Source of the DNA: Photobacterium marinum
GTDB taxonomy: Bacteria > Pseudomonadota > Gammaproteobacteria > Enterobacterales > Vibrionaceae
NCBI RefSeq assembly: GCF_000331515.1
Contig: NZ_AMZO01000002.1
Span: 248,001-312,000, forward strand
DNA length: 64,000 nucleotides
Direction: 5' to 3'
In this document: positions 1-7,400 of the stretch, in pieces
Layout: every line of letters begins with the position of its first letter
Numbering within the stretch: position 1 is the stretch's first letter
Program-made: the position numbers and the translations under genes
Notes under the pieces: generated by a model
The model's database searches: none
Seen by the model: the letters and a program-made list of their open reading frames with translations, nothing else
What the model was told of the DNA's origin: nothing

Positions 1-267
1 AGCCAGATCTATTTTGTCGTTTTTGAAGGTAGATATACGAATTTTCGGCCCCTGGAGATCGCCCAGAATAGCAACATGCCTACCTAATTTAGCGGCTAAT
101 TCCCTTACGGTGTTGGTGCGCTTGATGTGATCTTCCGGGCTGCCGTGGGAAAAATTCATGCGAACGACGTTAGCTCCTGCAGCAATGATCTTTTCCAGAT
201 TATTATCGCGATCTGTTGCCGGACCCAAAGTAGTCACAATCTTGGTTCTTCTTAGCCTTTCTGACAT
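1..267 (-). CDS. pyk: Pyruvate kinase, N-terminal part (runs off window)
   Basis: This is the start of pyruvate kinase, which makes pyruvate and ATP from phosphoenolpyruvate and ADP in the cytoplasm. Reading the minus strand from the ATG at 267 gives [20 protein letters not shown], followed by the VVRMNFSHG phosphate-binding segment and an [11 protein letters not shown] segment, all hallmarks of the family's (beta/alpha)8 barrel. About 89 codons are visible; the rest lies beyond base 1. The neighbour hexR is on the same strand upstream, a pairing common in gammaproteobacteria where HexR controls glycolytic genes. Which paralogue (pykA or pykF type) this is cannot be settled from the fragment. 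Confidence 0.93.
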   Translation of the reverse strand, partial: MSERLRRTKIVTTLGPATDRDNNLEKIIAAGANVVRMNFSHGSPEDHIKRTNTVRELAAKLGRHVAILGDLQGPKIRISTFKNDKIDLA

Positions 268-345
268 GGGAAACTCCGTCTGTTTGTTCTGTGTCAGGTG
301 TTTTAGTGAACATCATCTGACAGAAACTGAAGTCAATGAAAATGG

Positions 346-360
346 TGGAACTTTACTACA
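346..360. promoter_or_regulatory. Candidate HexR operator upstream of pyk
   Basis: On the minus strand this reads TGTAGTAAAGTTCCA. The left half matches the HexR consensus (TGTARTWWWAWYTACA as I recall it) and the right half is degenerate. It sits about 79 bases upstream of the pyk start. A near-identical block lies upstream of hexR at 1569-1583, which is the main reason for calling it. Confidence 0.4.
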
Positions 361-577
361 GCCTCTCAGACGTAGCTGGACGTGAAAGGTGGTTGCCACC
401 ATGTTGATAATGAAAACCGGTTTATGTGTATTTCATTGTTTATTAAGCCTTTAGTGTTAATGCTAGAAAACATCAGGCAAAAAACCAGTCGTGGTTTGGA
501 ATTATTCAGGTTGGTATTAGTGTAGTGCGTCAGTGTACAGTGTGGGGGGGAGGGCAGAGTAAAGCAGGCTGAAAAGA

Positions 578-605
578 AAAAGCATGGATAAATACCCATG
601 CTTTT
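578..605 (-). terminator. Rho-independent terminator of hexR
   Basis: A perfect 10-base stem (AAAAGCATGG / CCATGCTTTT) lies 40 bases past the hexR stop. On the minus strand it is followed by TCTTTTC. It could also work weakly on the plus strand. Confidence 0.75.
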
Positions 606-647
606 CAGATAGTTGAATAAAGAAGTTTATGTATTGCCGTTTAGTGT

Positions 648-1502
648 TTACAGCATTCCTTCTTTAGAAAAGCGTGAATCTTTAAGTGATTCTTTTACGC
701 GTTTCAGGTTTTCGCGGAAACCGGCACCACGGCGCAGGGTGAAACCGGTCGCCAGTACATCGATAACCGTCATCTGAACAACGCGGCTTGCCATTGGCAT
801 GTAGATATCAGTGTCTTCCGGTACATCCAGACAGATAGACAGTGAACACTCATGATCCAGCGGGGAGCCTTTGGCTGTAATACCGATAACAGTAGCGCCG
901 TTTTCGCGGGCCATACGGGCGACTTCAACCAGGCTCTTGGTTCGACCGGTATGAGAGATCATCACCACAACATCACCGTCAGTGCAGTTGATTACGCTCA
1001 TGCGTTGCATGACGATATCATCAAAACAAACAATAGGGATGTTGAAACGGAAGAACTTGTTCTGTGCATCGTGAGCAACAGAAGCTGATGCGCCAAGGCC
1101 GAAGAAAGAAATCTTCTTGGCTTGGGTCAGAAGGTCAACCGCGCGATTTACCTGCATAGGATCCAGGCTGTTTTTAGCCACATCCAGACAAGCCATCGTG
1201 GATTCAAAAATCTTGGCGGTATAAGCATCCGGGCCGTCATCTTCTTCGACGTTGCGGTTGACGTAAGGGGTACCATTAGCAAGGCTCTGCGCGAGGTGCA
1301 GTTTAAAATCCGGGAACCCTTTAGTATCTAGGCGACGACAAAAACGGTTAACAGTCGGCTCACTTACATCAGCCATTTTGGCCAGTGTTGCAATACTGGA
1401 ATGAATCGCCGTTTGTGGCGATGCGATGATAACTTCAGCGACTTTACGTTCAGACTTACTGAAGTTATCTAAATTTTTCTGAATTTTCTCTAGGGTATTC
1501 AT
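648..1502 (-). CDS. hexR: HexR, RpiR-family transcriptional regulator of central carbon metabolism
   Basis: This 284-residue protein has the two-domain RpiR layout. An N-terminal helix-turn-helix covers about residues 1-75 ([16 protein letters not shown] is the recognition region), and a C-terminal SIS sugar-phosphate domain follows ([18 protein letters not shown] and the [10 protein letters not shown] phosphate loop). HexR senses 2-keto-3-deoxy-6-phosphogluconate in characterised members and controls Entner-Doudoroff, glycolytic and gluconeogenic genes. Length and sequence fit HexR rather than other RpiR members, and the adjacent pyk gene is a classic partner. A candidate operator 67 bases upstream suggests autoregulation. 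The start at 1502 is the only ATG giving the complete helix-turn-helix. Confidence 0.93.
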   Translation of the reverse strand: MNTLEKIQKNLDNFSKSERKVAEVIIASPQTAIHSSIATLAKMADVSEPTVNRFCRRLDTKGFPDFKLHLAQSLANGTPYVNRNVEEDDGPDAYTAKIFESTMACLDVAKNSLDPMQVNRAVDLLTQAKKISFFGLGASASVAHDAQNKFFRFNIPIVCFDDIVMQRMSVINCTDGDVVVMISHTGRTKSLVEVARMARENGATVIGITAKGSPLDHECSLSICLDVPEDTDIYMPMASRVVQMTVIDVLATGFTLRRGAGFRENLKRVKESLKDSRFSKEGML

Positions 1503-1827
1503 GGCGATTACCGCACTTCGTTACTGAATTTCATTAGCGGCCTTCATGCTTACACGAAGCCAATTTGATGAAACTATACTACTTTTCATGAATCTGCTCC
1601 TAGCAAATCCATGAATATGCCTTTTTCTTTTTATTATAGTTTGACAGGGATCGACTTTTTCCTTTCAGTTCTGAAAATATTTTTTAGCAAAGTGCCATTT
1701 ATAAGCGAAATAATGCCTTTTTATTGTTGTTAAATTTCAAATGAAAGGAATTAATTTACAGATTGAAATAAATTAGAACTGATACGATATGTTGTCAGTT
1801 GCATTTAAAGGGGAGGAAGAAAAGAGA
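1503..1827. other. Divergent intergenic region between hexR and the epimerase gene
   Basis: This AT-rich stretch must carry the promoters of hexR (minus) and the epimerase-like gene (plus). A candidate HexR site is at 1569-1583. A weaker resemblance, TGTTGTTAAATTTCA, occurs at 1725-1739. No gene is seen. Confidence 0.5.
1569..1583. promoter_or_regulatory. Candidate HexR operator upstream of hexR
   Basis: The plus-strand sequence TGAAACTATACTACT shares the core TGRAACTWTACTAC with the block upstream of pyk. It lies 67 bases upstream of the hexR start, a position suited to autorepression. The fit to a full HexR palindrome is imperfect on one side. Confidence 0.4.
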
Positions 1828-2676
1828 ATGAAAATAAGTATATGTGGTTGTGGATGGCTCGGATTACCGTTAGCTAAATATTTTGTTAGTCAGGGGTATT
1901 CAGTATGTGGCAGCACCCGTGATTATGACAAAGCGGCAATGCTTGAAGCTGAAGGTATTCGGTCATTTACTCTGAAGTTGCCGGTGATACTGAGTGAGTC
2001 AGGTAACGCCGATAGCTCGTTAAGCCCTTTTTTTAGTGCAGATCTGTTAGTTGTGAATGTACCGCCCGGCAGACAGGATGGCGCGGCACAAGAGTTCATA
2101 GCCAAAATAAAAAGCCTTTCTCGGGCGGCGAAACATGCGGGTTGTAGAAAGCTGATTTTTGTCAGTACAACATCGGTTTATGGTTGCGTCAGCGGTGTTG
2201 TGACGGAAGAAAGTTATCCAAGGCCGGATACTGCATCAGGGCTTGCTCATTTTGAATTAGAGCAGTGGCTGGCAAAAGAATGGGGAGATGATGTCAGGGT
2301 ACTTCGACTTGCCGGGCTTATTGGTCCGGGGCGACATCCGGTTCGTTTTTTGGCTGGCCGTGAGGGGATAACGAACGGATCAGATCCGGTAAATCTGGTG
2401 CATCTGGATGATTGCCTGGAGGCAATTAAGCAGATTGCGGCTATTTGGCCCGATAAACAGGTAATGCACCTTGCGGCACCTAGCCATCCAACCCGATGCG
2501 ATTACTACACTGCGATGGCGTTAAAAGCCGGATTACCGCAGCCGGATTTCAGTGTATCGGTGAAGGGGGCAGGGAAAGAGATTGATGCAAGTCATACCTG
2601 TCAGTTATTAGGCATGAGAGTCAAACATGTTGATTTGATGCTGGAAAAACCGGAGTTGGATGTAATCACCAAGTAG
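1828..2676 (+). CDS. NAD(P)-dependent epimerase/dehydratase-like protein (YeeZ-type SDR)
   Basis: This 282-residue protein resembles extended short-chain dehydrogenases of the YeeZ type. It has an N-terminal nucleotide-binding turn (ICGCGWLGLPLAKY, residues 4-17), a VVNVPPG strand-turn, and an FVSTTSVYG segment matching the catalytic Ser/Tyr neighbourhood of NAD-dependent epimerases. The usual YxxxK pair is not obvious, so activity is uncertain. I chose the ATG at 1828 because GGGGAGGAAGA lies just upstream and the Rossmann fold begins directly after it; the frame is open from 1789. It stands alone, divergent from hexR. The substrate is unknown. Confidence 0.75.
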   Translation: MKISICGCGWLGLPLAKYFVSQGYSVCGSTRDYDKAAMLEAEGIRSFTLKLPVILSESGNADSSLSPFFSADLLVVNVPPGRQDGAAQEFIAKIKSLSRAAKHAGCRKLIFVSTTSVYGCVSGVVTEESYPRPDTASGLAHFELEQWLAKEWGDDVRVLRLAGLIGPGRHPVRFLAGREGITNGSDPVNLVHLDDCLEAIKQIAAIWPDKQVMHLAAPSHPTRCDYYTAMALKAGLPQPDFSVSVKGAGKEIDASHTCQLLGMRVKHVDLMLEKPELDVITK

Positions 2677-2705
2677 TAAGCAAAAAGCCAAGGAGTAGGG
2701 TGCAG

Positions 2706-2778
2706 GCAAAAAAAAGCGCTGAGAACATCTCAGCGCAAAGATTCCATTTACAATAAGGAGTTAAAGCAGCAGTGGCAG
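2706..2778 (-). ncRNA. Candidate small RNA 3' end, repeat unit 1
   Basis: On the minus strand a core GCCACTGCTGCTTTAACTCC is followed by TTATTGTAAATGG, then an 8-base GC-rich stem (GCGCTGAG / CTCAGCGC, plus positions 2716-2723 and 2729-2736) and eight T residues. This is a textbook intrinsic terminator. The core carries ACTCC(T), complementary to Shine-Dalgarno sequences. The 5' end and promoter are not identified; the transcript probably starts upstream of 2778. It could instead terminate a longer transcript. Confidence 0.5.
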
Positions 2779-3069
2779 TTAAAGTTATTCGTTCAAATCA
2801 TGGCTGATTCATTAGCCTTGTTGAGCAGATAACATCAATCTTGTTTATTGAGACTTCAGTGAATTAGAAAGGTTCAAAAGAATTAAAGAAATTGCCATAT
2901 TTTTTCTTAGTGACGGGATGCTTAGTGTGCATTGAGTTGTTGTGCATTTGTGGTGCTTGCTTTTATCGGTCAGTGACTGTTATTACTCCTTACTTTCAAT
3001 ATTGTGGTGATTAGATTCGTGACATTTATATTAAATGTGGTAACTGGAATCAATATTGAAAAATGACAG

Positions 3070-3133
3070 GTAAAAAAATCCCGCCCTAAAAAAGGCGGGG
3101 TAAACACAATTAGGAGTTTAGCAGCAGTGGCAT
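3070..3133 (-). ncRNA. Candidate small RNA 3' end, repeat unit 2
   Basis: The minus strand reads core GCCACTGCTGCTAAACTCCT, then AATTGTGTTTA, a 6-base stem (CCCGCC / GGCGGG at plus 3080-3085 and 3094-3099) and seven T residues. The core is identical to unit 3 over the whole run from TGCCAC to TTGTGT, although the stems differ. This argues that the core, not only the terminator, is under selection. Confidence 0.5.
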
Positions 3134-3332
3134 TGGTAATTAATGAAGATGATTCGACAAATCTCCATTAATGTGAATGTCACTTAATACGACCGACGAG
3201 TTTGTGGAAGGTTCATTATTTTTTCGATTATTTTTCAATAGCCAGCTATTCAATGAGGAATTTACCTGTTTGGATTCAGGTTTTGTGTGCTTTTAGTTGC
3301 TGAATTTGCCTGAGTGATTTCTGAAGTGAAGA

Positions 3333-3404
3333 TAAAAAAAGCCCGCTGTAAGTTCAGCGGGCAAAGGCTCTATTTACACAATTAGGAGTTTAGCAGCAGT
3401 GGCA
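3333..3404 (-). ncRNA. Candidate small RNA 3' end, repeat unit 3
   Basis: This is the best-formed copy. The core TGCCACTGCTGCTAAACTCC is followed by TAATTGTGTAAATAGAGCC, an 8-base stem (GCCCGCTG / CAGCGGGC at plus 3341-3348 and 3355-3362) and seven T residues on the minus strand. The upstream GTCGAAT is shared with unit 2. No sigma-70 promoter could be assigned with confidence. Confidence 0.5.
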
Positions 3405-3683
3405 TATTCGACTAAAGGATGAATGCTTGTTTGGCGGCCAGCTAAACAAAGAATGCGTCTTTAATCTTGATGTCATTATTTATGACCGGGCGCTTTCACC
3501 TTAGTTCCGCAGAGCTGGAGAAAAAATAGAAAAAAAATTTAAGCCTTTGATTTTTTATTTTTTTGTTAAAGTCGCACGACAATATTTTTGTTGGTGTAAG
3601 CATATGGTTATGAATGAGCATGAACAAGGTGAATAATTTACTGCAGCAGATTAGTTGGGCGGAGATTTTTCATCGAACGGAAA

Positions 3684-3749
3684 TAAAGAAGCCCATCTCT
3701 AAGTAGGGACGGGCTCTGAAGAATGTCTTCTAAGAAAAAGCAGTGGCAC
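3684..3749 (-). ncRNA. Candidate small RNA 3' end, diverged repeat unit 4
   Basis: This copy keeps only the first part of the core (GTGCCACTGC). It then departs into TTTTTCTTAGAAGACATTC before an imperfect stem (AGCCC / GGGCT at plus 3690-3694 and 3711-3715) and a T-rich tail CTTTATTT. It lacks the ACTCC anti-Shine-Dalgarno segment, so if functional it would have different targets. Confidence 0.35.
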
Positions 3750-4032
3750 TATATATGACCTGCAATCATTTTGTTTGTTCCCTCTTAATTGCAATTTTCT
3801 TAATATTTTTTGTCATCCTCCCGAATGTCGGATTTTGCATCAGATTTTCCTTTTTTATTGCTCTCTTATTAATCAATGGTTTATGCACATTTTGTGCTGT
3901 TTCTCAAAAAACTAAAAACCACTGGTTATATTCGATCAGTATCACATCTTTATCGATTTATCTTATTAAGCTATCCAAAACACCTGACTTGAGGTGTTTG
4001 TGGCTTGTTAAAAATATTAATGAGATGTAAAG

Positions 4033-4049
4033 TTTAAACATGTGTTTAA
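4033..4049. promoter_or_regulatory. Candidate PsrA operator (autoregulation)
   Basis: TTTAAACATGTGTTTAA contains AAAC-N4-GTTT, matching the PsrA core described for Pseudomonas ((C/G)AAAC-N2-4-GTTT(G/C)), with an almost perfect palindrome. It ends ten bases before the psrA start, placing a bound repressor over the start of its own gene. Confidence 0.5.
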
Positions 4050-4058
4050 TACAGGTGA

Positions 4059-4739
4059 ATGAAAATGGCGGGAAAGGGAGAAACAAAAGGCCGTATTCTT
4101 GACGCAGCGGAGCTGCTGTTTGCTGAACATGGTTTCAAGGATACCTCGCTAAGAACCATTACCAGTAAGGCTGGCGTAAACCTGGCTTCGGTTAACTACC
4201 ATTACGGTGATAAGAAAACCCTAGTCAGGGCGGTACTTACACGTTACCTCGAAGAGTTTATGCCTGCACTGAAATCTGAACTGGAAGTACTGCTTACCCG
4301 TGACGATTTTGCTATGGAAGATGTTTTCCGTTGTGTGAAGCAACCTTTATTAGGTCTGAATCAATATCGTCCGAAGGGAGCGACTATTTTTATGTCGTTG
4401 ATCGGCAGGGGCTATACCGATGTACAGGGGCACCTGCGCTGGTTTATCTATAACCGCTATGATGATGTGCTGAAACTGTTTACCACTGCTGTATGCCGTG
4501 CCAACCCCTCTTTAGACCCTGAAACCCTGTTCTGGCGCCTGCACTTCACGTTGGGAGCATCAGTTTTCACCATGGCGTCGTCAACGGCCCTCTGCGAGAT
4601 CGCCGAAAATGATTTTTCACGCAAAGTCACTACGGAAGATGTGATTGAGCGACTGGTTCCTTATCTAGCTGCCGGAGTTGCAGCACCGATTGAGCAGTCG
4701 CTGTCATTAGTGCGAGAAAATCCGACAGGAACAAGATAA
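4059..4739 (+). CDS. psrA: PsrA-like TetR-family regulator of fatty-acid metabolism
   Basis: This 226-residue TetR-family protein has an N-terminal helix-turn-helix (residues about 10-55: RILDAAELLFAEHGF, then VNLASVNYHYGDKKTLVRAVL). Its large ligand domain begins with the LKSELEVL region typical of PsrA. PsrA represses beta-oxidation genes and is relieved by long-chain fatty acids in Pseudomonas and related bacteria. The gene lies 48 bases upstream of fadE on the same strand, likely in one operon, which supports the assignment. The frame starts at 4059; a second ATG at 4065 has better spacing from ACAGG and could be the true start. Confidence 0.8.
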   Translation: MKMAGKGETKGRILDAAELLFAEHGFKDTSLRTITSKAGVNLASVNYHYGDKKTLVRAVLTRYLEEFMPALKSELEVLLTRDDFAMEDVFRCVKQPLLGLNQYRPKGATIFMSLIGRGYTDVQGHLRWFIYNRYDDVLKLFTTAVCRANPSLDPETLFWRLHFTLGASVFTMASSTALCEIAENDFSRKVTTEDVIERLVPYLAAGVAAPIEQSLSLVRENPTGTR

Positions 4740-4787
4740 GCAAAACGTAATACCAATAACGATAAATGAGACAAAAGGACCTGAAAC

Positions 4788-7064
4788 ATGAGCACGTTAA
4801 TTGATTTGCGAAAACGCTATCTCAGTGATCCGGCATTTAAGATGTTCAAGAAAGTATTGCCGCCGCTGTCTGATACTGAGCGAGAGGCTATGGAAGCAGG
4901 AAGTGTCTGGTGGGACGGGCAACTGTTCAGCGGTTCACCGGATTGGAATACCCTGTTGAATTATCCAAAGCCCAAGCTTTCTGCTCAGGAACAGGAATTT
5001 ATTGATACTAAGCTGGAAACATTGCTCGGTATGTTGGATGACTACCAGATTGTTCAGGAAGACAGGGATTTGCCTCCTGAAGTATGGGAATACCTGCGAA
5101 AAGAAAAGTTCTTCTCATTAATCATCAGCCGCAAATATGGCGGTTTGGATTTTTCTGCCCACGCCAACTCAACCATAGTGACGCGTATTGCGACCCGAAG
5201 CCTGAGTACAGCAGTATCGGTAATGGTGCCTAACTCGTTGGGCCCAGGAGAACTGCTAAGCCATTACGGAACCGAAGATCAGAAAGATTACTGGTTGCCG
5301 CGTCTGGCAAACGGTGATGATATTCCGTGTTTTGCCTTGACTGGCCCGGAAGCAGGTTCAGATGCCGGTAGTATTCCTGATCAGGGAACAGTTTGCTACG
5401 GCGAATACCAGGGAAAAGAAGTACTGGGTATTCGTGTTAGCTGGAATAAGCGCTATATCACTCTGGCCCCGGTCGCGACAGTATTAGGATTGGCCTTTAA
5501 GCTTCAGGATCCTGATGGCCTGATTGGTGATAAGAAAGATATAGGTATTACCTGCGCGCTAATCCCGGTAGACCATCCGGGGGTTGAAATCGGCGAGCGT
5601 CATGACCCGTTGAACCTGGCCTTTATGAATGGCCCGACCCGCGGACAAGATGTGTTTATACCTATGGAGTGGGTGATTGGCGGTCAGGATTTTGTCGGCA
5701 GGGGCTGGCGAATGTTGGTGGAATGTTTGTCGGCAGGCCGTGGTATTTCATTACCAGCGCTGGGGACGGCGGTTGGTCACCTGGCAGCCAGAACAACTGG
5801 TGCTTACTCATATGTCCGTAAACAGTTCGGTATGTCGATTGGTAACTTTGAAGGGGTTGCTCAGGCGATGGGGCGTATCGGTGGCTTTACTTATATGCTG
5901 GAAGCGGCCCGAACTCTGACAACTACTTCGCTGGATATGAAAGAGAAGCCGGGTATCGTTACAGCTATCGCCAAATATCATATGACAGAAATGGCCAGAA
6001 CCATCCTCAACGATGCAATGGATGTCCATGCCGGACGGGCGATTCAGCTTGGTCCAATGAATTATCTGGGTCACCACTATTTTGGTATGCCGGTAGCAAT
6101 TACGGTGGAAGGGGCGAATATTCTGACCCGAAACCTGATGATTTTTGGTCAGGGTGCAACCCGATGCCATCCGTTTGTATTAAGTGAAATGGAAGCAGCA
6201 GCGAACCCGGACACAGAGCAAGGGGCTAAGGATTTCGACTCATTGCTGGCAAAACATATCAGTTTTGCCGTCGGGAACGTGGCGAAGTCGATGCTGAATG
6301 CCTTTAGTGCTTCAGCTTTCAACCGCTCACCGGTTAGCGGTGAAACTGCAGCTTATTACCGACACTTGTCGCGCATGAGTAAAGCTCTGGCGGTATCAGC
6401 TGATTTTGCAATGCTTAGCTTGGGAGGTGAGCTCAAACGTCGTGAGTTGGTGTCAGCCCGTCTTGGTGATGTGCTGAGCCATCTGTATCTGGCATCGGCA
6501 ACGCTGAAGCGTTTTGAAGATGAAGGACGCCAGCAGCAGGACTTGCCTATGGTGCATTATGCGGTTCAGCACTGTCTGCACAAATGCGGAGTCGCATTTA
6601 ATGAAGTCTTTGACAATTTCCCGCGTAAAGGCATTGGCCGATTGCTGCGTACCATGCTGTTCCCGTTAGGTATTCATTACCAGGCTCCGAAAGATAAAGT
6701 CACGGTTGATATTGCTAAGCTGTTGATGAAACCAGGCAGTCATCGTGAGCGCCTGACGCACTTGTGTTATATCGGTGATAAGGAATCAGATCCTGTTGGC
6801 ATTATGGAGCGAGCCTTTGTTGCTATGCACGGTGTTAAGGATATTGAGCGCAAGTTGGCGAAAGCGGTGAAGGCAGGTGAGATCCCTCGCAAAGTTTCGC
6901 TCAAAGAGAAGCTGGAAATTGCTTTGAGTGCGGGGATCGTCACAGAAGCCGACGTCGAAAAAATGCACAATGCTGATCAGTTAAGGCAGAAAGCGATTCA
7001 GGTTGATCACTTTGCTGCTGATCAGTTTAAAGCAGGTGGCTTACAACCGGGAAAAGCCGCCTAA
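4788..7064 (+). CDS. fadE: FadE, acyl-CoA dehydrogenase
   Basis: FadE carries out the first step of fatty-acid beta-oxidation, oxidising acyl-CoA to trans-2-enoyl-CoA with FAD. The 758-residue protein has the FadE layout: a dehydrogenase core from about residue 80 (ALTGPEAGSDAGS is the acyl-CoA/FAD contact; RGISLPALGTAVGHLA and VEGANILTRNLMIFGQGA follow) and the long FadE-specific C-terminal extension. It is shorter than Escherichia coli FadE (about 814 residues) because the N-terminal membrane segment is absent here. The ATG at 4788 follows AAAGGACC with good spacing. psrA directly upstream suggests fatty-acid-responsive expression. Confidence 0.92.
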   Translation: MSTLIDLRKRYLSDPAFKMFKKVLPPLSDTEREAMEAGSVWWDGQLFSGSPDWNTLLNYPKPKLSAQEQEFIDTKLETLLGMLDDYQIVQEDRDLPPEVWEYLRKEKFFSLIISRKYGGLDFSAHANSTIVTRIATRSLSTAVSVMVPNSLGPGELLSHYGTEDQKDYWLPRLANGDDIPCFALTGPEAGSDAGSIPDQGTVCYGEYQGKEVLGIRVSWNKRYITLAPVATVLGLAFKLQDPDGLIGDKKDIGITCALIPVDHPGVEIGERHDPLNLAFMNGPTRGQDVFIPMEWVIGGQDFVGRGWRMLVECLSAGRGISLPALGTAVGHLAARTTGAYSYVRKQFGMSIGNFEGVAQAMGRIGGFTYMLEAARTLTTTSLDMKEKPGIVTAIAKYHMTEMARTILNDAMDVHAGRAIQLGPMNYLGHHYFGMPVAITVEGANILTRNLMIFGQGATRCHPFVLSEMEAAANPDTEQGAKDFDSLLAKHISFAVGNVAKSMLNAFSASAFNRSPVSGETAAYYRHLSRMSKALAVSADFAMLSLGGELKRRELVSARLGDVLSHLYLASATLKRFEDEGRQQQDLPMVHYAVQHCLHKCGVAFNEVFDNFPRKGIGRLLRTMLFPLGIHYQAPKDKVTVDIAKLLMKPGSHRERLTHLCYIGDKESDPVGIMERAFVAMHGVKDIERKLAKAVKAGEIPRKVSLKEKLEIALSAGIVTEADVEKMHNADQLRQKAIQVDHFAADQFKAGGLQPGKAA

Positions 7065-7400
7065 GGGCGTAAGTCCGGTGAAAATAAACCTGGTGTCTCC
7101 CATGTGCCACGCATTGCGTGGCACTTTTTTTATCTGGCTTTTATCAAGGCGTAAGTCACCAAGAAGGGCGGCTATACTGATTGTCATCTCAGTGATTCAG
7201 AACCGTACTGTAGGATTGCGATGGCACTTGTTTATTTTGCGCCATCGTGCACGAATTGATGTAAAAAACGGCAATTTGGGCAGTATATTGGTCGTCAACA
7301 CCTCCAACCACTAGCCTTTTTAGCGTTTTCGCTCATAAATTTAATGCGAATTTGTCATTTACCTTTTATCCTACAGGCAATTATGTAAGGGAAGTTGAAA
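7065..7400. other. Intergenic region between fadE and fabV
   Basis: This gap contains the fadE terminator (7104-7131) and the upstream region of fabV. A short perfect inverted repeat AGCGTTTTCGCT lies near 7322-7333, roughly 70 bases before the fabV start, and could be an operator. No clear promoter hexamers or gene were recognised. Confidence 0.45.
7104..7131 (+). terminator. Rho-independent terminator after fadE
   Basis: A 9-base perfect stem GTGCCACGC / GCGTGGCAC with a 3-base loop is followed by seven T residues, 40 bases after the fadE stop. Confidence 0.9.

Larger units (their letters stand above)
268..647. other. Intergenic region between pyk and hexR
   Basis: This 380-base gap lies downstream of hexR and upstream of pyk (both minus). 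It holds a candidate HexR operator at 346-360, a short inverted repeat GGTGG/CCACC near 390-402, and the hexR terminator at 578-605. Short open frames here lack start signals and family resemblance, so I see no gene. Confidence 0.6.
2677..4058. other. 1.4 kb intergenic region with four tandem hairpin repeats
   Basis: No convincing protein gene is present between the epimerase gene and psrA. The region carries four repeat units (2706-2778, 3070-3133, 3333-3404, 3684-3749) spaced about 270-360 bases apart. Each has a minus-strand terminator-like hairpin next to a conserved core. A fifth perfect 8-base hairpin (AAACACCT / AGGTGTTT, 3978-3999) lies nearer psrA without the core. The sequence between units is AT-rich and not conserved, apart from a short block TGAACCTT(T/C)C upstream of units 1 and 2 on the minus strand. 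Confidence 0.7.

Noticed and set aside
2751..3420. Plus-strand GTG micro-ORFs after AGGAG in repeat units 1-3 (7-14 codons starting Val-Ala)
   Set aside because: The AGGAG and GTG belong to the conserved core, but the peptides after residue 2 are unrelated and end at once. The T-runs place the terminators on the other strand, so the core is better explained by a minus-strand RNA.
2706..3749. Repeat units as a CRISPR array or Qrr-type sigma-54 small RNAs
   Set aside because: Spacing is about 270-360 bases and irregular, repeats include diverse hairpins, and no cas genes are near. No TGGCAC-N5-TTGC element with the GG-N10-GC spacing was found near the cores on either strand.
3743..4030. 95-codon plus-strand ORF (MALYMTC...) starting in repeat unit 4
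   Set aside because: It starts at GTG inside the repeat core without a ribosome-binding site, is T-rich with low-complexity hydrophobic content, and resembles no family; probably chance in AT-rich DNA.
7322..7333. FabR/FadR operator before fabV
   Set aside because: AGCGTTTTCGCT is a short palindrome but lacks the longer FabR or FadR consensus; reported only as a possible operator in the intergenic note.
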